A stretch of DNA of 64,000 nt from Flavobacteriaceae bacterium UBA980. GTDB lineage: Bacteria > Bacteroidota > Bacteroidia > Flavobacteriales > Flavobacteriaceae. The stretch covers positions 67,246 to 131,245 of the forward strand of contig DBBQ01000015.1 of the NCBI GenBank assembly GCA_002292265.1, read 5' to 3'. The position numbers and the translations under genes are program-made. Under the pieces are notes generated by a model that ran no database searches, was not told the DNA's origin, and worked only from the letters and a program-made list of their open reading frames with translations. Positions 26,817 to 36,190 of this stretch are shown here, in pieces (position 1 is the stretch's first letter; each line of letters starts with the position of its first letter).

Positions 26817-28082
26817 ATGGATTCTCTACAAAGTGTCAAACAACGTTTCGGAATTATTGGAAATAACTTGGGACTTAATCGAGCGTTGGAAAAAAGTTTA
26901 CGTGTTTCCAATACGGATATTTCGGTTTTAGTGATTGGGGAAAGTGGAGTAGGAAAAGAGAGTATGCCTAAAATCATCCATCAATATTCGCACAGAAAAC
27001 ACAACAAGTTCATCGCTGTAAACTGTGGGGCAATTCCCGAGGGGACGATAGACAGTGAGCTTTTCGGGCACGAAAAAGGAGCCTTTACTGGAGCAACACA
27101 AACACGAGCGGGGTATTTTGAAGTTGCAGATGGAGGAACTATTTTTTTAGATGAAGTGGGGGAATTGCCCCTACAAACTCAAGTACGCTTGTTGCGGGTT
27201 TTGGAAAGTGGAGAATTTATCAAAGTAGGGTCATCCAAAGTCCAAAAAACCAATGTTCGAATTGTAGCTGCGACAAATGTCAATATGATGGAAGCGATTT
27301 CTAAAGGAAAATTTAGAGAAGATTTATACTACCGGCTTAGCACTGTAGAAATTCACCTCCCGCCTTTACGTGACAGAAAAGAAGACATCGTCTTGTTATT
27401 TCGAAAATTTGCTGCAGACTTTGCACAAAAATATCACATGCCCCCAATCAAACTGGACGAACACGCACAGGCTCTATTAACCGACTATAGATGGAGTGGG
27501 AATATCCGACAACTTCGCAATGTCGCCGAACAAATCTCTGTTTTAGAAAAAGAGCGAGATATCAATGCTGCGGGAATTCGTCCCTACCTCCCAGACAGAG
27601 AATCCCAACTCCCCGCATTGATCGACAAAAAAGAACGCAAAAGTGATTTTTCATCAGAACGTGAAATCTTATACAAAGTACTTTTCGATATGAAAAGCGA
27701 TCTAAATGATCTGAAAAAGCTCACATTGGATTTGATTAAAAATGGAGCGGAAAGCGAAATCAATGAAAAAAATCAAAGCCTTATCGACAAGATCTATGGC
27801 AAGGAGGATCCCCTTCCCGACGAACCGAAGGCTTTAGATCCGGTTTCGTATACTCCAGAAACACATGAAATTTCTAAAGTGGAAACCGTAGACAAGTATT
27901 CTTATGCGGAGACCATTGAAGAAGAAGAACCTCTTTCCTTGCACGAAAAAGAGTTGGAAATGATTAAACAAGCACTCATTCGTAGCAAAGGAAAACGTAA
28001 ATTAGCAGCACAGGAGTTGGGTATTTCGGAACGCACCCTGTATCGAAAAATTAAACAGTTTGATCTCAATGACTTGGAATAG
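26817..28082 (+). CDS. Sigma-54 interacting AAA+ transcriptional activator, orphan (no receiver domain)
   Basis: 421-residue bacterial enhancer-binding protein. The AAA+ domain covers about residues 10-245: Walker A GESGVGKE, the sigma-54 contact loop GAFTGA, Walker B GGTIFLDEVGELP and arginine-finger segment FREDLYYRLS. A charged linker of about 120 residues leads to a Fis-type helix-turn-helix at the C-terminus (LAAQELGISERTLYRKIKQF). No N-terminal sensor or receiver domain exists, so control must come from a partner or expression level. It starts 2 bases after miaB, and lptE begins inside its 3' end. Confidence 0.93.
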   Translation: MDSLQSVKQRFGIIGNNLGLNRALEKSLRVSNTDISVLVIGESGVGKESMPKIIHQYSHRKHNKFIAVNCGAIPEGTIDSELFGHEKGAFTGATQTRAGYFEVADGGTIFLDEVGELPLQTQVRLLRVLESGEFIKVGSSKVQKTNVRIVAATNVNMMEAISKGKFREDLYYRLSTVEIHLPPLRDRKEDIVLLFRKFAADFAQKYHMPPIKLDEHAQALLTDYRWSGNIRQLRNVAEQISVLEKERDINAAGIRPYLPDRESQLPALIDKKERKSDFSSEREILYKVLFDMKSDLNDLKKLTLDLIKNGAESEINEKNQSLIDKIYGKEDPLPDEPKALDPVSYTPETHEISKVETVDKYSYAETIEEEEPLSLHEKELEMIKQALIRSKGKRKLAAQELGISERTLYRKIKQFDLNDLE

Positions 28083-28593
28083 AAGCTCAGCTTTTGGAGT
28101 ATTGCTATTGGTTTTAACCTCTCAATCTTGTGGTATCTATTCTTTTACAGGAGCTTCCATTCCTCCTGGAGTAACCACTTTTCAGGTTAATTTTTTTGAA
28201 AATCTAGCCGGAAACCGGCCTGGCTCTACCGTAGAACCTGGACTGGATAATGATTTTACCAATGCACTTCAGGATCTCATTATGAATCAGACCAACCTGA
28301 ATCTGGTCAGTCAAGATGGGCAGTTAATTTACGAAGGAGAGATTACCGAATACAGTGTGACACCCATGTCTGCCACATCACAAAATACCGCAGCGCAGAA
28401 CCGATTGAAAATGACCGTGGCTTTTCGCTTTTTTAACATCAAAAAAGAAGAAGATGACTACAAAAAAAATTATTCTTTTTTTTATGATTTTCCCGCTGAA
28501 CTTCAGGTATACGACATCATTGACTCCGCACACAAGGAAATCTTTGATCGCATCACTCAAGATATTTTTAACGACACCTTAGCCAAATGGTAG
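28069..28593 (+). CDS. lptE: LPS-assembly lipoprotein LptE
   Basis: 174-residue outer-membrane lipoprotein that plugs LptD in lipopolysaccharide export. The signal peptide ends LLVLTSQSC, with Cys22 lipidated and followed by GIYSFTGASIPPGV, a standard Bacteroidota LptE start. The ATG at 28069 is preferred to a TTG at 28060; either way it overlaps the sigma-54 activator gene (14 bases from the ATG), showing coupled expression. Confidence 0.9.
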   Translation: MTWNRSSAFGVLLLVLTSQSCGIYSFTGASIPPGVTTFQVNFFENLAGNRPGSTVEPGLDNDFTNALQDLIMNQTNLNLVSQDGQLIYEGEITEYSVTPMSATSQNTAAQNRLKMTVAFRFFNIKKEEDDYKKNYSFFYDFPAELQVYDIIDSAHKEIFDRITQDIFNDTLAKW

Positions 28594-29321
28594 TTACAGA
28601 TGCTCAATCGTTAATTGCTCTAATCAAGGAGTTTGATCCCAGCAACCGGGACCAATTCGAAAGTCTTATAAAAGTATTAGATCAACACCCCAATTTTCAC
28701 TGGGTGCGTGCTCACTACCTCAAAGCCGTTCAAGCATTAGATCCTGAGTCCTTTGATAAAAACCTATCCCACACGGCCATTGCGACTTTTGACAGGGAAC
28801 TGTTGTACGAGTTTGTTGAAACACAAACTCAACCTTTAAAGCAAACAGAATCCAAACCCAACACCAAAGACGAGTCGGTCGTCGTACCCGAGGAAAATCA
28901 AAAAACGGTAAAAGAGGAAATAAAACTTCAACCTAAAGAAGAAGAACAAATCGTAGATTCTTTACAATCCGAACCCGAAACTATGCGTTTTTCAGAATGG
29001 GCAGGTTATTTAAAGGCGCGGAAAGCACCAGAAAAACAGTTGAAACTTAATGATAAATTTGAACTCATCGATTCTTTTCTCTCCAAACAAAGCAAAATCA
29101 TTCCCGACAAAAGTGCAACCAACAAAGAGGACTTAAGTGAAAAAAGTTGGACCGCTTCCGATGAGTTGATGACAGAAACCTTAGCAAAGGTTTTTGTCAA
29201 ACAAAAAAAATACAACAACGCACTGGAAGCCTATCAAATATTAGGCTTGAAATATCCAGAAAAAAATAGTTTCTTTGCAGACCAAATTAAAGAGATCAAG
29301 AGATTAAAAAAACTGAAATAA
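28587..29321 (+). CDS. Conserved hypothetical protein between lptE and secG
   Basis: 244-residue cytosolic protein without signal peptide. The N-terminal about 80 residues are helical, the middle (about 85-135) is a low-complexity Lys/Glu/Gln-rich linker, and the C-terminus has one TPR-like pair (LAKVFVKQKKYNNALEAYQILGLKYPEKNSF). It overlaps lptE by 7 bases and precedes secG by 7 bases. TPR-like scaffolds in this position recur in flavobacteria, but I know of no defined function. Confidence 0.75.
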   Translation: MVVTDAQSLIALIKEFDPSNRDQFESLIKVLDQHPNFHWVRAHYLKAVQALDPESFDKNLSHTAIATFDRELLYEFVETQTQPLKQTESKPNTKDESVVVPEENQKTVKEEIKLQPKEEEQIVDSLQSEPETMRFSEWAGYLKARKAPEKQLKLNDKFELIDSFLSKQSKIIPDKSATNKEDLSEKSWTASDELMTETLAKVFVKQKKYNNALEAYQILGLKYPEKNSFFADQIKEIKRLKKLK

Positions 29322-29328
29322 TAGCTCA

Positions 29329-29703
29329 ATGAGTACATTTTCCATCTTTATCGCCCTAATTATCGTAGTATGCTTCCTTCTTGTTTTGGTTGTTATGGTT
29401 CAAAACCCTAAAGGAGGAGGACTTTCATCTTCTTTTGGAGGTGGAACACAACAAGTGGGCGGGGTACAAAAAACCTCTGACTTTCTAGACCGCAGTACCT
29501 GGATTTTAGCCACGCTTTTACTGGCTTTAATTTTAATTTCAAATGTAACCCTCTCCTCTGGGAAAGGTGTCTCGGATTCCAAACTCCTTCAAGAAGGAAC
29601 CCAACAGCAGAGTATTCCTGAAATCCCTGCACAAGAGATCGATGAAATTCCCGAAATCCCAGCAGAGGTTCCTACTACTGAAATTCCCGACCTAGAAAAT
29701 TAA
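29329..29703 (+). CDS. secG: Preprotein translocase subunit SecG
   Basis: 124-residue inner-membrane protein of the SecYEG channel. Two membrane helices (about 4-24 and 57-77) flank the family loop VMVQNPKGGGLSSSFGGG. The C-terminus has an unusual tail of about 45 residues with repeated Glu-Ile-Pro units (IPEIP, IDEIPEIPAE, TEIPDLEN), longer than in E. coli SecG. Last gene of the miaB run. Confidence 0.93.
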   Translation: MSTFSIFIALIIVVCFLLVLVVMVQNPKGGGLSSSFGGGTQQVGGVQKTSDFLDRSTWILATLLLALILISNVTLSSGKGVSDSKLLQEGTQQQSIPEIPAQEIDEIPEIPAEVPTTEIPDLEN

Positions 29704-29725
29704 TCCAACTAAGCTGCAGAGTAAA

Positions 29726-29785
29726 CTGACAGGCTGGCATTTTAAAGGTTAAATTGGCAGTCCTTATTCCCTTGGCATAGTTTCT
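29726..29785 (+). promoter_or_regulatory. groES: groES upstream region with four TGRCA repeats
   Basis: Four direct copies of TGRCA start at 29727, 29735, 29755 and 29773; the first two form CTGACAGGCTGGCA, matching the miaB promoter motif. A weak promoter TTGGCA (29754-29759) with TAGTTTCT (29778-29785) at 18-base spacing is possible. No CIRCE element is present, so heat control, if any, does not look HrcA-type. Confidence 0.45.
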
Positions 29786-29809
29786 GAAAACATCTAAAAA
29801 AATCTAAAA

Positions 29810-30088
29810 ATGAGTAAAATGACTATTAAACCCTTAGCAGATCGTGTTCTTGTAGAACCCGCTGCAGCAGAAACAAAAACATCCTCTGGAATCATCATCC
29901 CAGACAGTGCGAAAGAAAAGCCCCAAAAAGGGACTATAGTAGCTGTTGGTGCAGGAACTAAAGAAAATCCCATAACTGTCTCTGTAGGTGATAGTGTATT
30001 GTATGGTAAATATGCCGGAACAGAACTTCAGCATGAAGGAAAAGATTATCTCATCATGAAAGAAAGTGATCTTCTCGCAATTGTATAA
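29810..30088 (+). CDS. groES: Co-chaperonin GroES
   Basis: 92-residue cap of the GroEL folding chamber. [18 protein letters not shown] and the mobile loop [20 protein letters not shown] are standard, and the protein ends [12 protein letters not shown] start at 29810; groEL follows after 21 bases. Confidence 0.97.
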   Translation: MSKMTIKPLADRVLVEPAAAETKTSSGIIIPDSAKEKPQKGTIVAVGAGTKENPITVSVGDSVLYGKYAGTELQHEGKDYLIMKESDLLAIV

Positions 30089-31741
<1,653 letters not shown>

Positions 31742-31762
31742 GCCGATTTGTCAATTAATTAT

Positions 31763-31790
31763 AAAGCTCCCTTATGGGAGCTTTTTTTTT
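31763..31790 (+). terminator. Rho-independent terminator after groEL
   Basis: Perfect 9-base-pair stem AAAGCTCCC/GGGAGCTTT with a TTAT loop (arms 31763-31771 and 31776-31784), continuing into a run of nine T. Confidence 0.92.
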
Positions 31791-31840
31791 GATTTAAAAT
31801 AAAATAATTACATTTCCGGTCTAACACAAATCTTATCATT

Positions 31841-32211
31841 ATGACTAAGCAATTATTTTTATCTGGAATTGCAGGCTTTGTCGTTTATTTTTTATTGGGA
31901 TGGCTTGCTTATGGAATTTTATTCACCGAGGAAACTACGGGTGAAGAATCCATGTTATTTATCGCTTTGGGTTGTTTGTTTTACGCCTTTGTATATGCAA
32001 CCATTTTTCGCGTTGGGCAAACATCTCTACCTTTTCTACTGGACTTAAGGCTGGAGCGATACTTGGCCTTTTATACGAGCTGAGTTGGAAGTTCTTTATG
32101 ACTATAGGGGACATAGACGTTCTCCCTTTTTTAAAAGGTCTTATCATCAATGTTCTCATGACTTTACTAATGGCCGGAGTAGTAACTTACGTGAATGGAA
32201 AAACTTCCTAG
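31841..32211 (+). pseudogene. Small four-helix membrane protein, frameshifted
   Basis: Two reading frames together give one coherent protein of about 123 residues with four hydrophobic helices (IAGFVVYFLLGWLAYGIL, MLFIALGCLFYAFVYATIF, LKAGAILGLLYELSWKFFM, IINVLMTLLMAGVVTYV), like a DUF1761-type flavobacterial family. The frame shifts by one missing base in the T5 run at 32004-32008: adding one T restores YATIFSRWANISTFSTGLKAG. As sequenced the first frame ends at 32083. It may be a real mutation or a sequencing error in a homopolymer. Function unknown. Confidence 0.7.
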
Positions 32212-32230
32212 TTCCCTATTCCTTAAATAA

Positions 32231-32262
32231 AAAAGGCTCCTGAAAAATAGGAGCCTTTTTTT
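32231..32262. terminator. Bidirectional rho-independent terminator
   Basis: Perfect 10-base-pair stem AAAAGGCTCC/GGAGCCTTTT with a 9-base loop, T-rich on the plus side and A-rich on the other, so it can end both the plus-strand membrane gene and the minus-strand heavy-metal operon. Confidence 0.9.
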
Positions 32263-32600
32263 TATTCAATTGTACGTTTGTAAAGACAGCACATGGGCAA
32301 CTCGTTGTAGGTAGCCTCTGGAGCTTTTGACAAGGGAGTATCGTGTCCTGCTTGAGCAATTGCAGTTTGAACGTCTTGTAAAGGGACCTTATTGGAATCG
32401 TAAATCAAAGAAATCACATTTGAAGGAATATCCCAAGAAACTGTTTTTACTCCTTTTACCGTTAAGGCTGCTTTTTCAATACGTTTTTTACACATTTCAC
32501 AGTTTCCACTCACTTCGAAACTGATTTTTTCATTTTTATTGTTTTGAGCTGAAAGTGCAAAAGGCGCAATCAGTAAACAAAAGATTAAAAGTTTTTTCAT
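32262..32600 (-). CDS. Secreted heavy-metal-associated (HMA) domain protein
   Basis: 112-residue protein with a signal peptide (MKKLLIFCLLIAPFALSAQ) and one HMA ferredoxin-like domain; the metal site GNCEMCKKRIE (CxxC) is near residues 33-43. A C-terminal PMCCLYKR adds two more cysteines. Such domains bind Cu(I) or related soft metals. Exported location and its place as last gene of the TonB-receptor operon suggest a periplasmic metal carrier. Metal identity is inferred. Confidence 0.88.
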   Translation of the reverse strand: MKKLLIFCLLIAPFALSAQNNKNEKISFEVSGNCEMCKKRIEKAALTVKGVKTVSWDIPSNVISLIYDSNKVPLQDVQTAIAQAGHDTPLSKAPEATYNELPMCCLYKRTIE

Positions 32601-32627
32601 AATAACTAAATTTTAGATTAAAGGTAC

Positions 32628-34856
32628 TTATAAATTCCATCGTAAGCCTGTATAAAGCATTCTTCCAAAAATAGGAGCGTAAACTTGAGCACTATCAAAA
32701 TTGATACCAAAGGGGTCGTCCGCTCCAATGATGGGGTTGAGTTGTCTGTAGCCCCCTAAGTTTTCAACTCCAGCATAAATTTCAAAGCTAGCTGAAAAAG
32801 CACGGGTCAACTGGCTGTTCCAAACCGCATACGCTGGGGCATTACTGCCCGCTGGATCTCTTTGGGTGCTGACCAAACGTTGTTGCCCCAACGCGTGATA
32901 GGTCAGATCATAACGCCATTGAGCTTGCTTACTGTTCCGTGGAGATTCCCATCCCAGATTAACAAAAAATCGGTTTTGTGCTTGTAAAGGGCGTTGTAAA
33001 AAACCGGAATTGTAGTTGGTTTTTACATCGTAATTTTTATACGCAAAGCGCAAACTCAAGGCCTCGGACGGATTGTAATCTAACGAAAGCTGAAAGCTGT
33101 TGGCACGACTTACCCCCTCCAGATTATAAAATGAAATTTGACCTTCCGTTTCCCAATCTACAACTACCTGATCGGTAAAATTCGTAATGTAATAGTCTGC
33201 GGTAATGTCTCCTCCCCTCCCAAAAAGGGTAAAAATCTGACGTATACTCACGCCATAATTCCAAGCTTTTTCGGGGTTTAAACCATAAATAGATCCTCCA
33301 TTTTCAACAATATTGATCCTTCGATTGGTTCCGAAAAGCGTTTGATTTTCTGCAAAAATATTAGCTGCTTTCCTTCCGCTTCCCGCCGATAAGCGAATGA
33401 TGGTTTTCTCCTGTGGGAGATACCTCAAATGTAAACGCGGAGTTATAAACGTACCCAATCGATTGTGAATATCCACACGAACGCCACCAACCAAAGAAAA
33501 ATTTTCTAGACTGTCATAACTGTATTCAAAGAAACTCCCCACAGAACGATCACTGCGGTTAAAGTAAAAAGTATCCACCGTTTCTAGATAGCGATCGTAA
33601 GAAAAATTGAGTCCTGCTTTAAATTTATTTTTGGTATTGCCAATAATGGAGTTAAATAAAAAGTTGGTATAGACACTTTGATGATCGATATCATATACAC
33701 GGAAACCGTAAAAAGCATCTTGTTTGTGATGGCTGTAAGCGGATTGAAATCCAAAACTTTGAAAGGGTAGTTCTGGAAAAACATAGCCAATTTTTAAAGA
33801 TGCATCAACACGATTGGTGTTTATTTCACTGCCCCAAAGGGGTTGTTGATTTTGATTCTGTTCTGGATCAAAACCTAATTCACCTACTTGTTTGTTGTCT
33901 TGCATAAAACGGATACTGCCAAAACCAACCCATCCCTTTTCTGCGTCTGTATATTGCCATCGGTTGAGGATGTTGTATTGCTGGGACAGTGGGACATCTA
34001 AAAAAGTGTCTCCGTTACGATCCATTTCTTGTGTTCTTTGGTTTCCGTGGACAAACAAACCACTACTCCAGCGGTCGTTGATTTTCCAATTCCCTTGGAG
34101 GTTGGCTTCACGCCTTCCGTTGGCAGAGGTAAATAAATTGAAAAATAAGGGAACATCAGAAAAAGGTTTTTTGATTTCCGTATTGATCTGACCCGCTATA
34201 CTTTCAAAACCATTGATCACACTCCCCACCCCTTTGGTAATTTGAATGCTCTCAATCCATGTCCCAGGGGTAAAGGATAGCCCGTAGGCCTGCGACGCAC
34301 CCCGGACCATGGGAATGTTTTCTTCCGTTATTAAAAGGTAAGGGCTGGTCAGTCCCAACATTCGGATTTGTTTGGTTCCTGTCAAAGCATCCGAAAAGTT
34401 GACGTCTATGGAAGGGTTGGTTTCAAAACTTTCTGATAGGTTACAACACGCTGCCTTGAGCAATTCTGCACTGTTAACATTGATGATGTTTTGCGCCTCT
34501 AAATACGATTTTTGTAGGGCTTTTCGTCTTTGAGTAAGGGTTACTTCATCTAGTTCTCCTTCGTCGCTTTCATCTAAAAAACGAATTAGTAAGCGGTTTT
34601 CTTTTACGCTAAGTGTATCGGACTTGTAGCCAATATAACTCATAATCAAAACTGCATCGGGACCTAAATAGGGAATTGAAAATTTTCCTTCTTCATCGGT
34701 GATGGTTCCCGTTTGTGTATTCTTCCAAAAGACGCTCGCTCCAATCAGTGGAATGGTTTCGTTTCCGTCTTTGGCAAGGACTCTTCCCTCCAGGTTCTCC
34801 TGAGCGGTGAGTGCAAGCCCGTAAAAGACAATTAGTAATAAAGTATATTTTTTCAT
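32628..34856 (-). CDS. TonB-dependent outer-membrane receptor, probable metal uptake
   Basis: 742-residue outer-membrane receptor: signal peptide, N-terminal carboxypeptidase-regulatory-like domain (about 22-105), plug domain (about 120-230; IQITKGVGSVINGFESIAGQI) and a 22-strand-type barrel ending in the aromatic LRWNL. The plug begins with a cysteine pair (LKAACCNLSESF). It is neither SusC-length nor paired with a SusD, so a glycan role is unlikely. Genes for HMA proteins on both sides point to import of copper or another heavy metal, by association only. Confidence 0.9.
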   Translation of the reverse strand: MKKYTLLLIVFYGLALTAQENLEGRVLAKDGNETIPLIGASVFWKNTQTGTITDEEGKFSIPYLGPDAVLIMSYIGYKSDTLSVKENRLLIRFLDESDEGELDEVTLTQRRKALQKSYLEAQNIINVNSAELLKAACCNLSESFETNPSIDVNFSDALTGTKQIRMLGLTSPYLLITEENIPMVRGASQAYGLSFTPGTWIESIQITKGVGSVINGFESIAGQINTEIKKPFSDVPLFFNLFTSANGRREANLQGNWKINDRWSSGLFVHGNQRTQEMDRNGDTFLDVPLSQQYNILNRWQYTDAEKGWVGFGSIRFMQDNKQVGELGFDPEQNQNQQPLWGSEINTNRVDASLKIGYVFPELPFQSFGFQSAYSHHKQDAFYGFRVYDIDHQSVYTNFLFNSIIGNTKNKFKAGLNFSYDRYLETVDTFYFNRSDRSVGSFFEYSYDSLENFSLVGGVRVDIHNRLGTFITPRLHLRYLPQEKTIIRLSAGSGRKAANIFAENQTLFGTNRRINIVENGGSIYGLNPEKAWNYGVSIRQIFTLFGRGGDITADYYITNFTDQVVVDWETEGQISFYNLEGVSRANSFQLSLDYNPSEALSLRFAYKNYDVKTNYNSGFLQRPLQAQNRFFVNLGWESPRNSKQAQWRYDLTYHALGQQRLVSTQRDPAGSNAPAYAVWNSQLTRAFSASFEIYAGVENLGGYRQLNPIIGADDPFGINFDSAQVYAPIFGRMLYTGLRWNL

Positions 34857-34907
34857 TGGGTATTTTTATGGATTAAGGATTTCTCTATTCTCTAAAAAAA
34901 GAGCTCC

Positions 34908-35327
34908 TTAACCATAAAAAACAAAAGACTGTTGCGCCAAAAAGAGTTTGTCGATTTGAGGGGGAGGGGGATCCCAATTAAATAATGTTTCGGCAACCGA
35001 GATCGGTTTTAAATCCAAACTGTAAACGGGCAGTGGGAATTTGGAGTTAAAATTTATGACTTTAAGTGCAGCCTGCAACTGAACTTTTTGGGGTTCGTGA
35101 TTTTGAAAAAGTAGCGTATCGTCTTTGCAGCAGGATTTTTTTGAGAAACCTGTTTTCAATGGATCTGTGTCTTCCTTGTCCGACTCCATCCCGCAGTTTT
35201 CTGGAGTGTAGGCCAAAGAAATTTCTGCAATATGGTCTCCACAATAATGAACGTTTAGTGCATACCCCACTCGTGTCCCAAAAATTAGTAGAGCAAGGAA
35301 AAAACTAACTAAAGACTTCATTTTCAT
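34908..35327 (-). CDS. HYC_CC_PP family protein
   Basis: 139-residue protein with an N-terminal hydrophobic export segment (SLVSFFLALLIFGTRVGYA). It has the three hallmarks that name its family: His-Tyr-Cys (NVHYCGDHI), a Cys-Cys pair (KKSCCKDD) and a proline run (WDPPPPQ). These Cys/His features suggest soft-metal binding. In Bacteroidota this small protein commonly accompanies TonB receptors and HMA proteins; no activity is established. Confidence 0.85.
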   Translation of the reverse strand: MKMKSLVSFFLALLIFGTRVGYALNVHYCGDHIAEISLAYTPENCGMESDKEDTDPLKTGFSKKSCCKDDTLLFQNHEPQKVQLQAALKVINFNSKFPLPVYSLDLKPISVAETLFNWDPPPPQIDKLFLAQQSFVFYG

Positions 35328-35345
35328 GGTGTAAAGGTAACGTAT

Positions 35346-36059
35346 TTAACCGATATAGCCCAGGAATAGGATACTGGACATCGTTAACATGATCCCATTT
35401 TCTATCAGCGTGGCTTCTGTCATAGGAAGTTGTAAAGCCGTTCCTAAACAGGCACATTGAATCGCGTTTTTTTGGAGTATTGAACGCAACACCCCAAAAG
35501 TGGTAAAAGACAAGATCACTAGGGTTATAACAAGAGCAATAGGCACATGCCATTCTAGTAAAAAGGCAATTCCTAAAGCCGTTTCCAAAAAAGGATAGAT
35601 TTGAGCATATCCTGGTATTTTTTTGGCTAGTGGGTCGTAGCGCTTGAAGGAATCTGGAAATCCTTGGAAGTCTAAAAATTTAAAAAAGCTAAATACGATA
35701 AAAAACAAACCCATAAAGAGAAGCATCCCTTTTTGAGGGCTGGCGCCTACTTGGTGGGATAAGAAAAGTGTTCCTGCGATGAGATAGACAAAGATTAAAA
35801 GCAACGGAGTGAGCTGTTTTAATTTTGAAGATTCCGGTTTCCTGTTTTGTACGGAGCCCTGATTTTGAACGGTGTACTTAGGTCCCAAAGAAGTTGAAAT
35901 TTCCTTGGAAGAAAGGACCCTTTTTGAATGAACCACAGTCAGACCGCTTTCCAAAGTGACCGAAACTTCCTCTACTTCAGGCAAGGCTTTGATTTGTTCG
36001 GTAACTGAATTTTGACAACCTGAACATGTCATCCCCATTATATAAAAGCGCTGTTCCAT
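35346..36059 (-). CDS. HMA domain fused to MauE/DoxX-like membrane domain
   Basis: 237-residue inner-membrane protein. Residues 1-65 are an HMA domain with the metal motif GMTCSGC at about 9-15; after a polar linker, four membrane helices (about 85-235) form a MauE/DoxX-like domain, with Cys-Ala-Cys-Leu-Gly near residue 202. MauE-like domains handle thiol or electron transfer in the membrane. First gene of the four-gene heavy-metal operon, behind a good promoter. Confidence 0.85.
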   Translation of the reverse strand: MEQRFYIMGMTCSGCQNSVTEQIKALPEVEEVSVTLESGLTVVHSKRVLSSKEISTSLGPKYTVQNQGSVQNRKPESSKLKQLTPLLLIFVYLIAGTLFLSHQVGASPQKGMLLFMGLFFIVFSFFKFLDFQGFPDSFKRYDPLAKKIPGYAQIYPFLETALGIAFLLEWHVPIALVITLVILSFTTFGVLRSILQKNAIQCACLGTALQLPMTEATLIENGIMLTMSSILFLGYIG

Positions 36060-36074
36060 AACTTTAAATTTTCA

Positions 36075-36108
36075 CAAAAATAAGACACTAAACACTCAAA
36101 AAGCCAAA
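36075..36108 (-). promoter_or_regulatory. Promoter of the heavy-metal operon
   Basis: On the minus strand the -7 element TATTTTTG (36075-36082) fits TAnnTTTG, with TTTG (36105-36108) 22 bases upstream as -33. It fires away from the promoter at 36155-36183. Confidence 0.55.
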
Positions 36109-36154
36109 TTAAAGTTAAATCAATTTAAGCAGATAAAACGCCTTGGAATTAAAG

Positions 36155-36183
36155 TTTGCACGTCAGATAAATACTTACTTTTG
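36155..36183 (+). promoter_or_regulatory. Promoter of the GAF-domain gene
   Basis: TTTG (36155-36158), a 17-base spacer and TACTTTTG (36176-36183) match both flavobacterial consensus boxes. The ATG at 36191 is only 7 bases past the -7 element, so the transcript may be nearly leaderless. Confidence 0.65.
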
Positions 36184-36190
36184 TAAAACG

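Noticed and set aside
29754..29790. TTGGCA repeats before groES as a sigma-54 (-24/-12) promoter.
   Set aside because: The invariant GC of the -12 element is missing at the required spacing from each TGGCA.
29704..29809. A CIRCE operator for groES.
   Set aside because: No TTAGCACTC-N9-GAGTGCTAA-like inverted repeat is present.
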